Below, in pieces: positions 7,382 through 13,580 of a stretch of 23,443 bases of DNA (positions within the stretch are counted from its first letter, which is position 1; each line of letters starts with the position of its first letter). The stretch covers positions 1 to 23,443 of the forward strand of contig CAAFVW010000020.1 of the NCBI GenBank assembly GCA_900766575.1, in the 5' to 3' direction. The translations under genes were made by a program, and so were the position numbers. This stretch comes from Lachnospiraceae bacterium. GTDB lineage: Bacteria; Bacillota; Clostridia; Lachnospirales; Lachnospiraceae. The notes beneath the pieces are model-generated. The model had not been told where the DNA came from. It made no database searches and saw only the letters and a list, made by a program, of their open reading frames with translations.

Positions 7382-8149
7382 ATGGAAGAAGTATCAGTAC
7401 TCATCGGAAAGTCACAAAGCGGAGATAAAGAAGCGAGAGAAGTACTGATTGAGAAAAACCTGGGACTGGTGCATCATATTGTGAAAAGATTCCTGGGCAG
7501 AGGCTATGATCCGGAAGACCTGTTCCAGATCGGTGTCATTGGTCTGATGAAAGCTATCGACAAATTTGATTTAAAAATGGAGGTGAAATTTTCCACCTAT
7601 GCGGTGCCGATGATCACCGGTGAGATCAAAAGGTTTCTGCGGGATGATGGATTGCTGAAGGTATCCCGTACCATTAAAGAGGACGGACTGAAAGTAAAAC
7701 TGGCCAGGCAGCGCTTACAGAGTACCCTCCACAGGGAGCCTACCCTGCAGGAGCTGTCCGAGGAGGCACAGCTGGACAGAGAAGACGTCATTCTGGCTAT
7801 GGAAGCCGGAGCTGAGGTGGAATCCCTCTATAGCAGCAGCGGACAGGAGGATGGAAGCGAGCTGTGTCTGGCAGACCGCGTGGTGGCAGCGTCCCATGGC
7901 TGCGTGGGCACCAGCATGGGAAGCAGCACAGCAGTGGAAAACGATGTGGAGAAGGACCGGCTGCTGGATCAGATGCTGCTGGCCCAATTATTGGGGGAAC
8001 TTCCGGACAGAGACCGGGAGCTGATCCGTATGCGCTATTTTCAGAATAAGACACAGACAGAGATTGCCGGGATCCTGGGGATCAGCCAGGTACAGGTCAG
8101 CCGGCTGGAGAAAAAAATTCTGCGGGATATGCGGGAAATGGCCGGATGA
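7382..8149 (+). CDS. sigF: RNA polymerase sporulation sigma factor SigF
   Basis: First forespore-specific sigma factor (also called spoIIAC), released from SpoIIAB in the smaller compartment after asymmetric division. The 255 residues show region 2 (VHHIVKRFLGRGYDPEDLFQ through FSTYAVPMITGEIKRFLRDD, about 29-89). Region 3 covers about 91-150. Region 4 has a helix-turn-helix in TQTEIAGILGISQVQVSRLE (224-243). A low-complexity linker rich in Ser, Gly and Val (about 150-190) separates regions 3 and 4. The ribosome site GAGGA (7370-7374) lies inside the end of spoIIAB, and the genes are 3 bp apart. The order IIAA-IIAB-SigF matches the classical spoIIA operon. No strong terminator follows, so read-through into the GH25 gene is possible. 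Confidence 0.98.
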   Translation: MEEVSVLIGKSQSGDKEAREVLIEKNLGLVHHIVKRFLGRGYDPEDLFQIGVIGLMKAIDKFDLKMEVKFSTYAVPMITGEIKRFLRDDGLLKVSRTIKEDGLKVKLARQRLQSTLHREPTLQELSEEAQLDREDVILAMEAGAEVESLYSSSGQEDGSELCLADRVVAASHGCVGTSMGSSTAVENDVEKDRLLDQMLLAQLLGELPDRDRELIRMRYFQNKTQTEIAGILGISQVQVSRLEKKILRDMREMAG

Positions 8150-8168
8150 TAAATTTCCCTCTTCCTTT

Positions 8169-8183
8169 TCGAATAAAATTCGA
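8169..8183. promoter_or_regulatory. Short perfect palindrome after sigF
   Basis: TCGAAT-AAA-ATTCGA is a perfect six-base inverted repeat with a three-base centre. It lies 20 bp after the sigF stop and about 100 bp before the GH25 gene. It is too AT-rich and lacks a T-run, so it is not a convincing terminator. It could be an operator or chance. In the same gap, CATGATA (8232-8238) matches the SigG -10 consensus CATNNTA, but no -35 partner is seen at the right distance. Confidence 0.3.
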
Positions 8184-8280
8184 TTATATTAAATAGGGAA
8201 AGCCGCATCAAAAATGGTTTTTCCGAATAATCATGATAAACCGGTAACAGGAAATAGATAAAAGGAGAGCAGGAGTACTT

Positions 8281-9426
8281 ATGAAGAAACAAAATGAAAA
8301 CGGACGCATCAGCGAAGATCGTCTGAGTCAGGCAAAGAAAAGAAAGAAAAATAATACGGTGGCATCCATTCTGGTCATGACAGGCTGCCTGATCGTTCTG
8401 GTTCTGGTGACATATGTTGCGGGAATTCTGTATTCCTGGATCGACAGTAAGTTCCAGAGTAATGCCAATGACCTGGCAGCAGCGGCGGAAGCCGGAAGCC
8501 AGACGGAGGAGAGTACAGCAGAAGTGGCGAAGACTTACACCCAGGAAGAGGTGGACACACTGATCGCAGAGGCGAAACAGCAGGCCGTAGATGAGGAAGA
8601 GAATAAGATCCTGACAGGGATTCGCGATGGTCTGACCTCCGGTACGACTATGGTGGAAACGCTGCGTCCTTATTATCCGAATGACCTGGTAGTCGTAAGC
8701 AACGGAAGCTTTAACTTTGTACCGATTCGCGATGAACTTAAGAAAAACGACTATACGCTGGAGAATCTGAATGTCCTGGAGGATGGAGAAGTTCAGTATT
8801 TACAGGATGGCCAGGTGGTATCCCACAAAGGAATCGATGTCTCCAAGCATCAGGGCAATATTGACTGGAACAAGGTTGCTGCAGATGGCGTGGAATTTGC
8901 ATTTATCCGTGTGGGACTGAGAGGCTACGGTACAGAAGGAAAGCTTTTGGAAGACGAGACTTTTGAACAGAATATCAAAGGTGCTCTGCAGGCAGGACTG
9001 AAAGTAGGTGTTTATTTCTATTCTCAGGCTATCACCGAGGAGGAACTGCTGGAAGAGGCGAATCTGGTATTGGAGAAGATCAAGCCGTACAATGTGGAAC
9101 TTCCGGTGGTCTATGATGTGGAAAAAGTAAACGGCGGCAAGGGTCGTGCCAATGATTTGAGTGTGGAAGAGAGAACGCGCCTGACGGCACTGTTCTGCCA
9201 GACCATTCAGGATGCAGGCTACAAGCCTATGATTTATCATAACATGGAGATGAGCACCCTGATGCTGGACCTTGGACAGCTGGAACAGTATGATAAATGG
9301 TTCGCTTACTATAGCGACGATCTGTATTATCCCTATGCTTATAAAGTATGGCAGTACAGTGAGAAAGGCGCCGTGGACGGCATCAATGAAGCAGTGGACC
9401 TGAATATATGGTTCGGGGATTTCTAA
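8281..9426 (+). CDS. Membrane-anchored GH25 lysozyme (muramidase)
   Basis: Predicted N-acetylmuramidase of glycoside hydrolase family 25 that cuts the peptidoglycan glycan backbone outside the membrane. The N-terminus is cytoplasmic and basic (KKRKKNN), followed by one membrane helix at about 26-51. A Glu/Ala-rich stalk extends to about residue 175. The GH25 domain fills residues 183-381: GIDVSKHQG with catalytic-site Asp186, then YDVEK with Asp279 and Glu281, the family's DxE pair. There is no wall-binding repeat, so attachment is by the membrane helix. The ribosome site AGGAG (8271-8275) lies five bases before the ATG. Its position after sigF hints at a sporulation or germination role, but no clear forespore promoter was found. 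It ends 8 bp from the convergent thioesterase gene. Confidence 0.93.
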   Translation: MKKQNENGRISEDRLSQAKKRKKNNTVASILVMTGCLIVLVLVTYVAGILYSWIDSKFQSNANDLAAAAEAGSQTEESTAEVAKTYTQEEVDTLIAEAKQQAVDEEENKILTGIRDGLTSGTTMVETLRPYYPNDLVVVSNGSFNFVPIRDELKKNDYTLENLNVLEDGEVQYLQDGQVVSHKGIDVSKHQGNIDWNKVAADGVEFAFIRVGLRGYGTEGKLLEDETFEQNIKGALQAGLKVGVYFYSQAITEEELLEEANLVLEKIKPYNVELPVVYDVEKVNGGKGRANDLSVEERTRLTALFCQTIQDAGYKPMIYHNMEMSTLMLDLGQLEQYDKWFAYYSDDLYYPYAYKVWQYSEKGAVDGINEAVDLNIWFGDF

Positions 9427-9434
9427 GAGGAAAC

Positions 9435-9944
9435 TTAGAATCCCTCTTTCTTACGCACCAATCTCAGCTCTCTTCTTTTGATGGCATTATCCCACTCCAT
9501 TTTCTCGCCCTCGTTCTCCAGAATGAGGCCGGGAACCGGGGTGGGTTTTCCATTATCTCCCATAGCAACCATGACAAAATAAGCCCGGTTGATAGGGTGT
9601 CTTGTGCCATCCTGCTCTTCACGGTAGGTATCCACGCGGACTTCCATGGAAGTGTGGCCTACATGGGTGACTTTGCCGATCAGCACGATAATATCATTCA
9701 GATAGGCCCCTGATTTGAAATACAGATTGTCAATCGCCACGGTGGTGGCATCTCTGCCGCAGTGGCGTCTGGCAGTGGCACCGGCCACTTCATCGATCCA
9801 TTCCAATAATCTTCCGCCGAACAGACGGCCAAAGCCGTTGATGTCCGGGTGAATCACCACATGCAGCTGGTGAGTCTCGGAGTCGGAGACTTTCTTCGCG
9901 GGAAGAACCGTATCTTTTATTTCTGCAGTGTCTGTTGTATTCAT
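9435..9944 (-). CDS. Acyl-CoA thioesterase, hotdog fold
   Basis: Predicted cytoplasmic acyl-CoA hydrolase of the YkhA/YciA/BACH group. The 169 residues contain the family block NGFGRLFGGRLLEWIDEVAG (36-55), with the Gly-Gly turn at 43-44 and Asp51 at the catalytic acid position. A later strand, VGHTSMEVRVDTYRE, is also typical. The length fits a single hotdog domain, so oligomers are expected. The start ATG at 9944 has GAGG about nine bases upstream on its strand. It is transcribed against the sporulation genes on both sides and has its own extended -10 promoter near 10030. Its substrate cannot be told from the sequence. No link to sporulation is evident apart from position. Confidence 0.92.
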   Translation of the reverse strand: MNTTDTAEIKDTVLPAKKVSDSETHQLHVVIHPDINGFGRLFGGRLLEWIDEVAGATARRHCGRDATTVAIDNLYFKSGAYLNDIIVLIGKVTHVGHTSMEVRVDTYREEQDGTRHPINRAYFVMVAMGDNGKPTPVPGLILENEGEKMEWDNAIKRRELRLVRKKEGF

Positions 9945-10025
9945 AATTTTTAAACCTCACATATTTTGAAAATTGCCTTAGCTTTGAAGAGCTACAAAAA
10001 TACAAATGAAAACACACTATAATAT

Positions 10026-10034
10026 AGTATAGCA
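10026..10034 (-). promoter_or_regulatory. Extended -10 promoter for the thioesterase gene
   Basis: Read on the - strand this is TGCTATACT, an extended -10 element. No good -35 is present, which extended -10 promoters tolerate. It overlaps the perfect palindrome ACTATA-A-TATAGT (10016-10028), which also contains TATAAT on the + strand, so the site might work in both directions. The predicted leader of the thioesterase mRNA is about 75 nt. Confidence 0.5.
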
Positions 10035-10057
10035 CAATCATAAAGAAAGTGCCATCG

Positions 10058-10087
10058 GCATATAAATTTCGTTTTTTGGATATTCTA
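10058..10087 (+). promoter_or_regulatory. SigG-type promoter before spoVAB
   Basis: GCATA at 10058-10062 matches the SigG -35 consensus (GHATR). Exactly 18 bp later, TATTCTA (10081-10087) matches the -10 consensus CATNNTA at all but the first base. The same -35 with GGATATTCTA at 10078-10087 is also a fair SigF match, at a 15-bp spacing. Forespore SigG control of spoVA is known in B. subtilis, so the location supports the call. Transcription would begin near 10094, giving a leader of about 105 nt. Confidence 0.6.
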
Positions 10088-10197
10088 TGGGGCAGAGAGT
10101 GAAATGCAATCCGTTGTGAATCCCGGCGATAGCTTTTACACGGAGCGAATGGTTGTCTGGTGGAGAAAAAACATACGAAAGGGGAAACGGAACATTG

Positions 10198-10677
10198 ATG
10201 AAACAACTATTTCTCATCGTAACAGGAGCAAGCTACGGCCTGCTGTCGGCAGCGGGAGTGTTCACGGTACTGGTGGCGGTGGGGCTGATTCCCCGGTTTG
10301 CAGGCAAGACCCATACCGCACGCTATGTATTGCTCTATGAGGAAATGGTGATCTTCGGCACGCTGGCAGGCTGCTTTGTCACCATTTTCCCGGAGTACAG
10401 CCAGTGGGGAAGTTATCTGCGGGAGCGATTCCCGGAATCTGTGGGGCTGTGGACAGCAGCAGGAGTTCTGGCACAGGCGATCTTCGGACTGTTTTCGGGA
10501 ATGTTTATCGGGTGTCTGGCACTGGCCATTGCAGAGATGTTGGACAGCATTCCCATTTTTGCCAGGAGAATCTCTTTTCGTCATGGACTTGAATGGGCAA
10601 TTCTTGGAATGGCGGCGGGAAAGGTGTGCGGATCTCTGTATTATTTTGCAGCGGAGCTGCACCGGACAATACAGTGA
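10198..10677 (+). CDS. spoVAB: Stage V sporulation protein AB
   Basis: Small polytopic protein of the SpoVA group, which acts in the spore inner membrane and is needed for dipicolinic acid traffic. The 159 residues contain about four hydrophobic helices. The block VLVAVGLIPRFAGKTHTARY, the Tyr-Glu of LLYEEMVIFG, and IAEMLDSIPIFARRISFR agree with the B. subtilis SpoVAB sequence as I remember it (GIIPR, YEAAVILGA, LTEVLNVLPILAKRIGLR). The ATG at 10198 is preferred to an in-frame TTG at 10153, because the hydrophobic family start follows it directly. The ribosome site is weak (AAAGGGG 13 bases upstream or CGGA six bases upstream). spoVAA follows after 26 bp. In B. subtilis spoVAA comes first; here the order is reversed. 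Confidence 0.92.
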   Translation: MKQLFLIVTGASYGLLSAAGVFTVLVAVGLIPRFAGKTHTARYVLLYEEMVIFGTLAGCFVTIFPEYSQWGSYLRERFPESVGLWTAAGVLAQAIFGLFSGMFIGCLALAIAEMLDSIPIFARRISFRHGLEWAILGMAAGKVCGSLYYFAAELHRTIQ

Positions 10678-10703
10678 AGAAGAGCAGCGAGAGGAAAGAG
10701 GAT

Positions 10704-11330
10704 ATGAAACAGCAGACGGTTTATCTGAAATGTGACAGAAGCACAGAGGTACAGACGCAGGATGTATTTTTAAAGGATGTGGCGGAAGTACGGTGCCGGG
10801 ATGCGGCAATTCAAGCAAAATTAAAGGCAGTCAAAGTCCATCATTTTCCCAGAGAGGGAGAGAAACGCTGTGTGCTCAGCTGTCTGAAGCTGGTGTGTCT
10901 CATGGAGGAGATTTGTCCGGAGATCGATGTGCAGGTGGTGGGAGAGACGGATGTACTGGTGGAATGGATCAGCGTGAACAGACATAAAGGCTGGCAGCAG
11001 TGGGTCAAGGCCGCCTTTGTCTGTCTGATCAGCTTTTTCGGCACAGCCTATACGATTATGGCGTACCATAATGACGTGGGGATCAATGAAGTATTTACGG
11101 AAGTGTACCGGATGACCATGGGAGCCGAACCGGGTGGCCTGAATACTCTGGAAGTGTCATATTCACTGGGGCTGGCGGCAGGGATTATCGTGTTCTTTAA
11201 CCATATCGGCGGCAGACGCCTGACCAAGGACCCTACCCCTGTGGAAGTATCGATTAAAAATTATGAGACCGATGTGGATAAGACCCTGATCGAACAGGCC
11301 GGAAGGGAAGGAAAAGAGGTGGAAAGCTGA
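10704..11330 (+). CDS. spoVAA: Stage V sporulation protein AA
   Basis: Second gene of the local spoVA unit. The 208 residues match the B. subtilis length (about 206). The N-terminal half is a soluble domain (MKQQTVYLKCDRSTEVQTQD, with EIDVQVVGETDVLVEW near 73-88). Two membrane helices follow at about 101-121 and 151-168. The segment SLGLAAGIIVFFNHIGGRRL and the following PTPVEVSIKNYE are close to the family C-terminus (GLGLGMIVFFNHIFKKRL). The start at 10704 has GAGGA (10691-10695) eight bases upstream. The same frame is open back to 10593 inside spoVAB, but that extension overlaps a better gene. The protein is thought to work at the spore membrane with other SpoVA components; its exact role is not settled. 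Confidence 0.93.
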   Translation: MKQQTVYLKCDRSTEVQTQDVFLKDVAEVRCRDAAIQAKLKAVKVHHFPREGEKRCVLSCLKLVCLMEEICPEIDVQVVGETDVLVEWISVNRHKGWQQWVKAAFVCLISFFGTAYTIMAYHNDVGINEVFTEVYRMTMGAEPGGLNTLEVSYSLGLAAGIIVFFNHIGGRRLTKDPTPVEVSIKNYETDVDKTLIEQAGREGKEVES

Positions 11331-11399
11331 CAAAAATGCCAGACCAAAAAGGGACAAATATTAAAAAACGCTGAAATACCGAAAATACGGTAATGCAAA

Positions 11400-11428
11400 T
11401 TGCTGTATACAATAAAATGTGCTATAGT
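11400..11428 (+). promoter_or_regulatory. Possible SigA-type promoter in the spoVAA-spoVAC gap
   Basis: TTGCTG (11400-11405) is followed by a 17-bp spacer and TATAGT (11423-11428), with a TG extension at 11420-11421. Transcription would begin near 11435, before the possible 34-residue gene and spoVAC. The -35 box is only half matched, so the extended -10 carries most of the support. Confidence 0.45.
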
Positions 11429-11479
11429 TCTATGGCACTATTGCGTATGCTTCAGGATTATATAGCGTGGAGGAAATGT

Positions 11480-11584
11480 ATGATAAACATGACCTATCGC
11501 CCGGAGTCTGGCAGCAGCCTTGTGCTTCGTTGGAAACTGCGCTATGGAATCATCGGATACGAAATGGAGAGAAAGCATACATAA
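11480..11584 (+). CDS. Possible small protein, 34 aa, between spoVAA and spoVAC
   Basis: A short frame starting MINMTYRPESGSSLVLRWKL and ending MERKHT. Its support is a very good ribosome site, GGAGG at 11469-11473, six bases before the ATG, and a candidate extended -10 promoter at 11420-11428. The product is basic, with no clear membrane helix or signal peptide. The frame is open back to 11393, but the upstream part has no ribosome site. It occupies an otherwise unexplained 341-bp gap inside a sporulation gene set. I recognise no family. It could equally be a leader peptide for spoVAC, which begins 87 bp later, or a chance frame. Confidence 0.45.
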   Translation: MINMTYRPESGSSLVLRWKLRYGIIGYEMERKHT

Positions 11585-11671
11585 AAAGGGAAAGAATGGG
11601 CATTCTGTTATCAGAAGGTTGTCAGAAAGCATGCCTGTCATAAAACAGGCAGGGAAAGGCATGGTGCTGAT

Positions 11672-12193
11672 ATGAAACAGGATGGAACAAAACAGGAGAA
11701 AGCATCGCAGCTGTCCATAGATCCGGTGCAGCCGGATGCACAGCAGAAGCAGGAATATGAGCAGTATGTAAAATCGGTCACTCCGACGCATAATCTGTGG
11801 GCACAGATGGGAAAGGCTTTTCTGACCGGAGGAATCATCTGCTGTATCGGGCAGGGAATCCTGAACTACACTGGCAATGTGCTGGGGATGGATTCCCAGA
11901 CCTCCGGAAGCTGGTGCTCTTTGATTCTGGTATTTGCATCGGTGGTACTCACGGCATTGCATATTTATCCCAAGATCGCCAAATGGGGAGGCGCCGGAGC
12001 TCTGGTGCCTATCACCGGTTTTGCCAACTCTGTGACGGCTCCTGCGGTGGAATACCAGAAGGAGGGACAGGTCTTCGGTATCGGATGTAAGATATTTACC
12101 ATTGCGGGACCTGTGATCCTGTATGGCATATTCGCCAGCTGGGTTCTGGGACTGATCTGTTGGGTGCTGCAGATGTTTGGCATACAGTGCTGA
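11672..12193 (+). CDS. spoVAC: Stage V sporulation protein AC
   Basis: Polytopic membrane protein of the spore inner membrane. B. subtilis SpoVAC behaves as a mechanosensitive channel connected with dipicolinic acid release. The 173 residues start with a hydrophilic N-terminus of about 45 residues, rich in Gln and Lys. Several membrane helices follow, including AFLTGGIICCIGQGILNYTG and the family signature GAGALVPITGFANSVTAPAVEYQKEG (shown as two parts: GAGALVPITGFANS and APAVEYQKEG). B. subtilis SpoVAC is about 150 residues, so the N-terminus is somewhat longer here. The ribosome site is poor (AAAGG about 12 bases upstream), and the frame upstream ends in a stop overlapping the ATG. spoVAD and spoVAE do not follow; a terminator comes 52 bp later. 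Confidence 0.94.
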   Translation: MKQDGTKQEKASQLSIDPVQPDAQQKQEYEQYVKSVTPTHNLWAQMGKAFLTGGIICCIGQGILNYTGNVLGMDSQTSGSWCSLILVFASVVLTALHIYPKIAKWGGAGALVPITGFANSVTAPAVEYQKEGQVFGIGCKIFTIAGPVILYGIFASWVLGLICWVLQMFGIQC

Positions 12194-12244
12194 CAGAATA
12201 TGTGTACAGTGATGTTGAAATGAAACAGGGAAAAGTGTAGAATG

Positions 12245-12283
12245 ACTTTGTCTGGAAATTGTCTCCGGACAAAGTTATTTTTT
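12245..12283 (+). terminator. Strong intrinsic terminator after spoVAC
   Basis: ACTTTGTCTGG (12245-12255) pairs with CCGGACAAAGT (12265-12275) over 11 bp with one wobble, across a nine-base loop. A T-rich run follows (TATTTTTTAT, from 12276). It closes the spoVA unit and separates it from the dehydrogenase gene. A weak promoter-like pair (TTGTCT at 12259, TATAGG at 12283, 18-bp spacing) overlaps it and would start transcription near 12295. Confidence 0.88.
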
Positions 12284-12298
12284 ATAGGGCAATTTGTG

Positions 12299-12382
12299 CC
12301 GCAGACGTCACAAAGCAGCCATTATCACGAAGAAAATCGCTGATTCTCATTGCAATTATCTTCGAAGCAAAAACGTCTGCGG
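12299..12382 (+). promoter_or_regulatory. Structured leader before the glycerol-1-phosphate dehydrogenase-like gene
   Basis: CCGCAGACGT (12299-12308) and ACGTCTGCGG (12373-12382) form a perfect 10-bp inverted repeat enclosing 64 nt. A second perfect pairing, CGAAGA/TCTTCG (12328-12333, 12359-12364), nests inside. The 3' arm ends three bases before the GGAG ribosome site (12386-12389), so the fold could affect translation start. No T-run follows, and the preceding terminator is separate. I do not recognise a known riboswitch class. If the weak promoter at 12259-12288 is real, the mRNA would begin just before this stem. Confidence 0.6.
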
Positions 12383-12395
12383 AATGGAGATTAAA

Positions 12396-13457
12396 ATGCA
12401 GATAGGAAAAGAAATGGCAATCCCGTCCATTTTGAAGATCGGAAACGGGGCGTTAGGTAAGATCGGCAGCTATTTAAAAGCAGAGAATCTGGATCAGGTC
12501 GTGCTGTTTTTCGGCAATGGGCTGATCGACATGTTCGGGGAAAAGGTTATGTCTTCCCTGAAGGAAGCGGATGTGAATGTTCTGGAATATAATGAACTGG
12601 ACACGGTAGATATTGACGATATCATCACGCTGGCTTTTGCCATTCCCAATAAGGCAAAGGCGGTGATCTCCATCGGCGGTGGAAAGGTGATTGATGCCGG
12701 CAAATATGCGGCATTTCTGCGGAACCTTCCTTTTATCAGCGTGCCGACATCCAGTTCCAGCGACGGATTTTCCAGTGCCAGCGCCTCTCTTCTGGTGCAG
12801 GGAAAAAGAACTTCTGTGCCGGCACGTCTGGCCTATGGCATCATCGTGGATACGCAGGTGATCCGTACCGCACCGGAGAAGTTTATCTATTCCGGTATCG
12901 GCGATATGATCTCCAAGATCACGGCGCTTTATGATTGGATCTTTGAAGAAAAGGCAGGCTGTGGTGAGGTGAACGATTTCGCTGTCATGATCGCGAAGAA
13001 AGCGGTAAACAGTTTCGTCCGCACGCCCTACGAGAGTATCAAGGATGAGCTGTTTTTGAAGGAACTGCTGGATTCTCTGGCTATGAGCGGTATTGCCAAT
13101 GAGATCGCCGGCAGCAGTGCGCCTACCAGCGGCAGCGAGCACCTGATCTCCCATGCACTTGACAAGATTCTGGAAGTGCCGCAGCTTCATGGTATCCAGG
13201 TAGGAATTGCCACTTATATTATGGCCAAAGTACAGGATCACCGTTATATCCGTGTGGGAACCGTATTGCAGGAGACCGGGTTCTGGGATTACGTGGCTGC
13301 CCTGCATATGAAGAAAGCTGATTTCATCAAGGCAATCGACATGGCTCCCTCCATCAAGCCGCACCGCCATACGTATCTTCATGAGGAGAAATACAGGGAG
13401 GCAGCGAAGAAACTGGTTCTGGAAGATGAAGTACTGGGCCGCGTGCTGGAGGGCTGA
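12396..13457 (+). CDS. sn-glycerol-1-phosphate dehydrogenase-like protein
   Basis: NAD(P)-linked, metal-dependent dehydrogenase of the iron-containing alcohol dehydrogenase superfamily, closest by eye to sn-glycerol-1-phosphate dehydrogenases (EgsA/AraM group). The 353 residues show the nucleotide-binding block SIGGGKVIDAGKY (GGG at 94-96, Asp100) and PTSSSSDGFSSASASL. The expected metal ligands are Asp170 (SGIGDMISK), His249 (GSEHLISHALD) and His265 (QLHGIQVG). The start is Met at 12396, with GGAG six bases upstream. The frame is open further back (from a TTG at 12294), but that part is the structured leader. In archaea this reaction begins the ether-lipid backbone; in Bacillus AraM supplies glycerol-1-phosphate for a prenylglyceryl lipid. 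No prenyltransferase gene is nearby, so the true substrate is uncertain. Confidence 0.85.
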   Translation: MQIGKEMAIPSILKIGNGALGKIGSYLKAENLDQVVLFFGNGLIDMFGEKVMSSLKEADVNVLEYNELDTVDIDDIITLAFAIPNKAKAVISIGGGKVIDAGKYAAFLRNLPFISVPTSSSSDGFSSASASLLVQGKRTSVPARLAYGIIVDTQVIRTAPEKFIYSGIGDMISKITALYDWIFEEKAGCGEVNDFAVMIAKKAVNSFVRTPYESIKDELFLKELLDSLAMSGIANEIAGSSAPTSGSEHLISHALDKILEVPQLHGIQVGIATYIMAKVQDHRYIRVGTVLQETGFWDYVAALHMKKADFIKAIDMAPSIKPHRHTYLHEEKYREAAKKLVLEDEVLGRVLEG

Positions 13458-13487
13458 GCATTTTATATAAAGTTTATACTTTTTTTC

Positions 13488-13515
13488 TTGCAAAGAATAA
13501 GTATTGCGATATAAT
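13488..13515 (+). promoter_or_regulatory. SigA-type promoter for marR-ABC operon
   Basis: TTGCAA (13488-13493), a 16-bp spacer and a perfect TATAAT (13510-13515). Transcription would start near 13522, inside the first of two palindromes. It is one of the clearest promoters in the window. Confidence 0.85.
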
Positions 13516-13550
13516 GTTAGTTGGCTAACAAAAATAGTTAGCTTTCTAAC
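13516..13550. promoter_or_regulatory. Twin palindromic operators, probable MarR sites
   Basis: Two palindromes share identical arms: GTTAG-TTGG-CTAAC (13516-13529) and GTTAG-CTTT-CTAAC (13537-13550). Their centres are 21 bp apart, two helical turns, so two dimers would bind the same DNA face. The first abuts the -10 box and covers the predicted start of transcription. Since the next gene encodes a MarR-family regulator, repression of its own operon is the natural reading. Confidence 0.8.
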
Positions 13551-13580
13551 ATTATTTTGTTATAAATCAGAGGAGGTAAA

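Larger units (their letters stand above)
11331..11671 (+). other. 341-bp gap between spoVAA and spoVAC
   Basis: Apart from the candidate promoter and 34-residue frame, this gap holds two short hairpins near its end: TTCTG/CAGAA (11603-11607, 11612-11616) and GCCTGT/ACAGGC (11633-11638, 11645-11650). The second is about 20 bp before the spoVAC start and could influence its translation. Neither is followed by a T-run, so they are not ordinary terminators. No clear SigG promoter was found: GCATA at 11575 and CATTCTG at 11601 are 21 bp apart, three more than the optimum. Confidence 0.4.

Noticed and set aside
9423..9438. CTAAG/CTTAG hairpin at the convergent gene ends as a terminator
   Set aside because: Five AT-rich base pairs with no T-run on either strand. 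It mostly reflects the two stop codons lying face to face.
9408..9713. 101-codon + strand frame across the end of the muramidase gene
   Set aside because: It is antisense to the thioesterase gene, whose motifs are clear.
10593..10703. Upstream extension of the spoVAA frame into spoVAB
   Set aside because: It overlaps the conserved C-terminus of SpoVAB in another frame. The ATG at 10704 has a good ribosome site and gives the family length.
12294..12395. Upstream extension of the dehydrogenase frame from a TTG codon
   Set aside because: The extension translates a strongly palindromic leader. The ATG at 12396 has a proper GGAG site and the family-type N-terminus.
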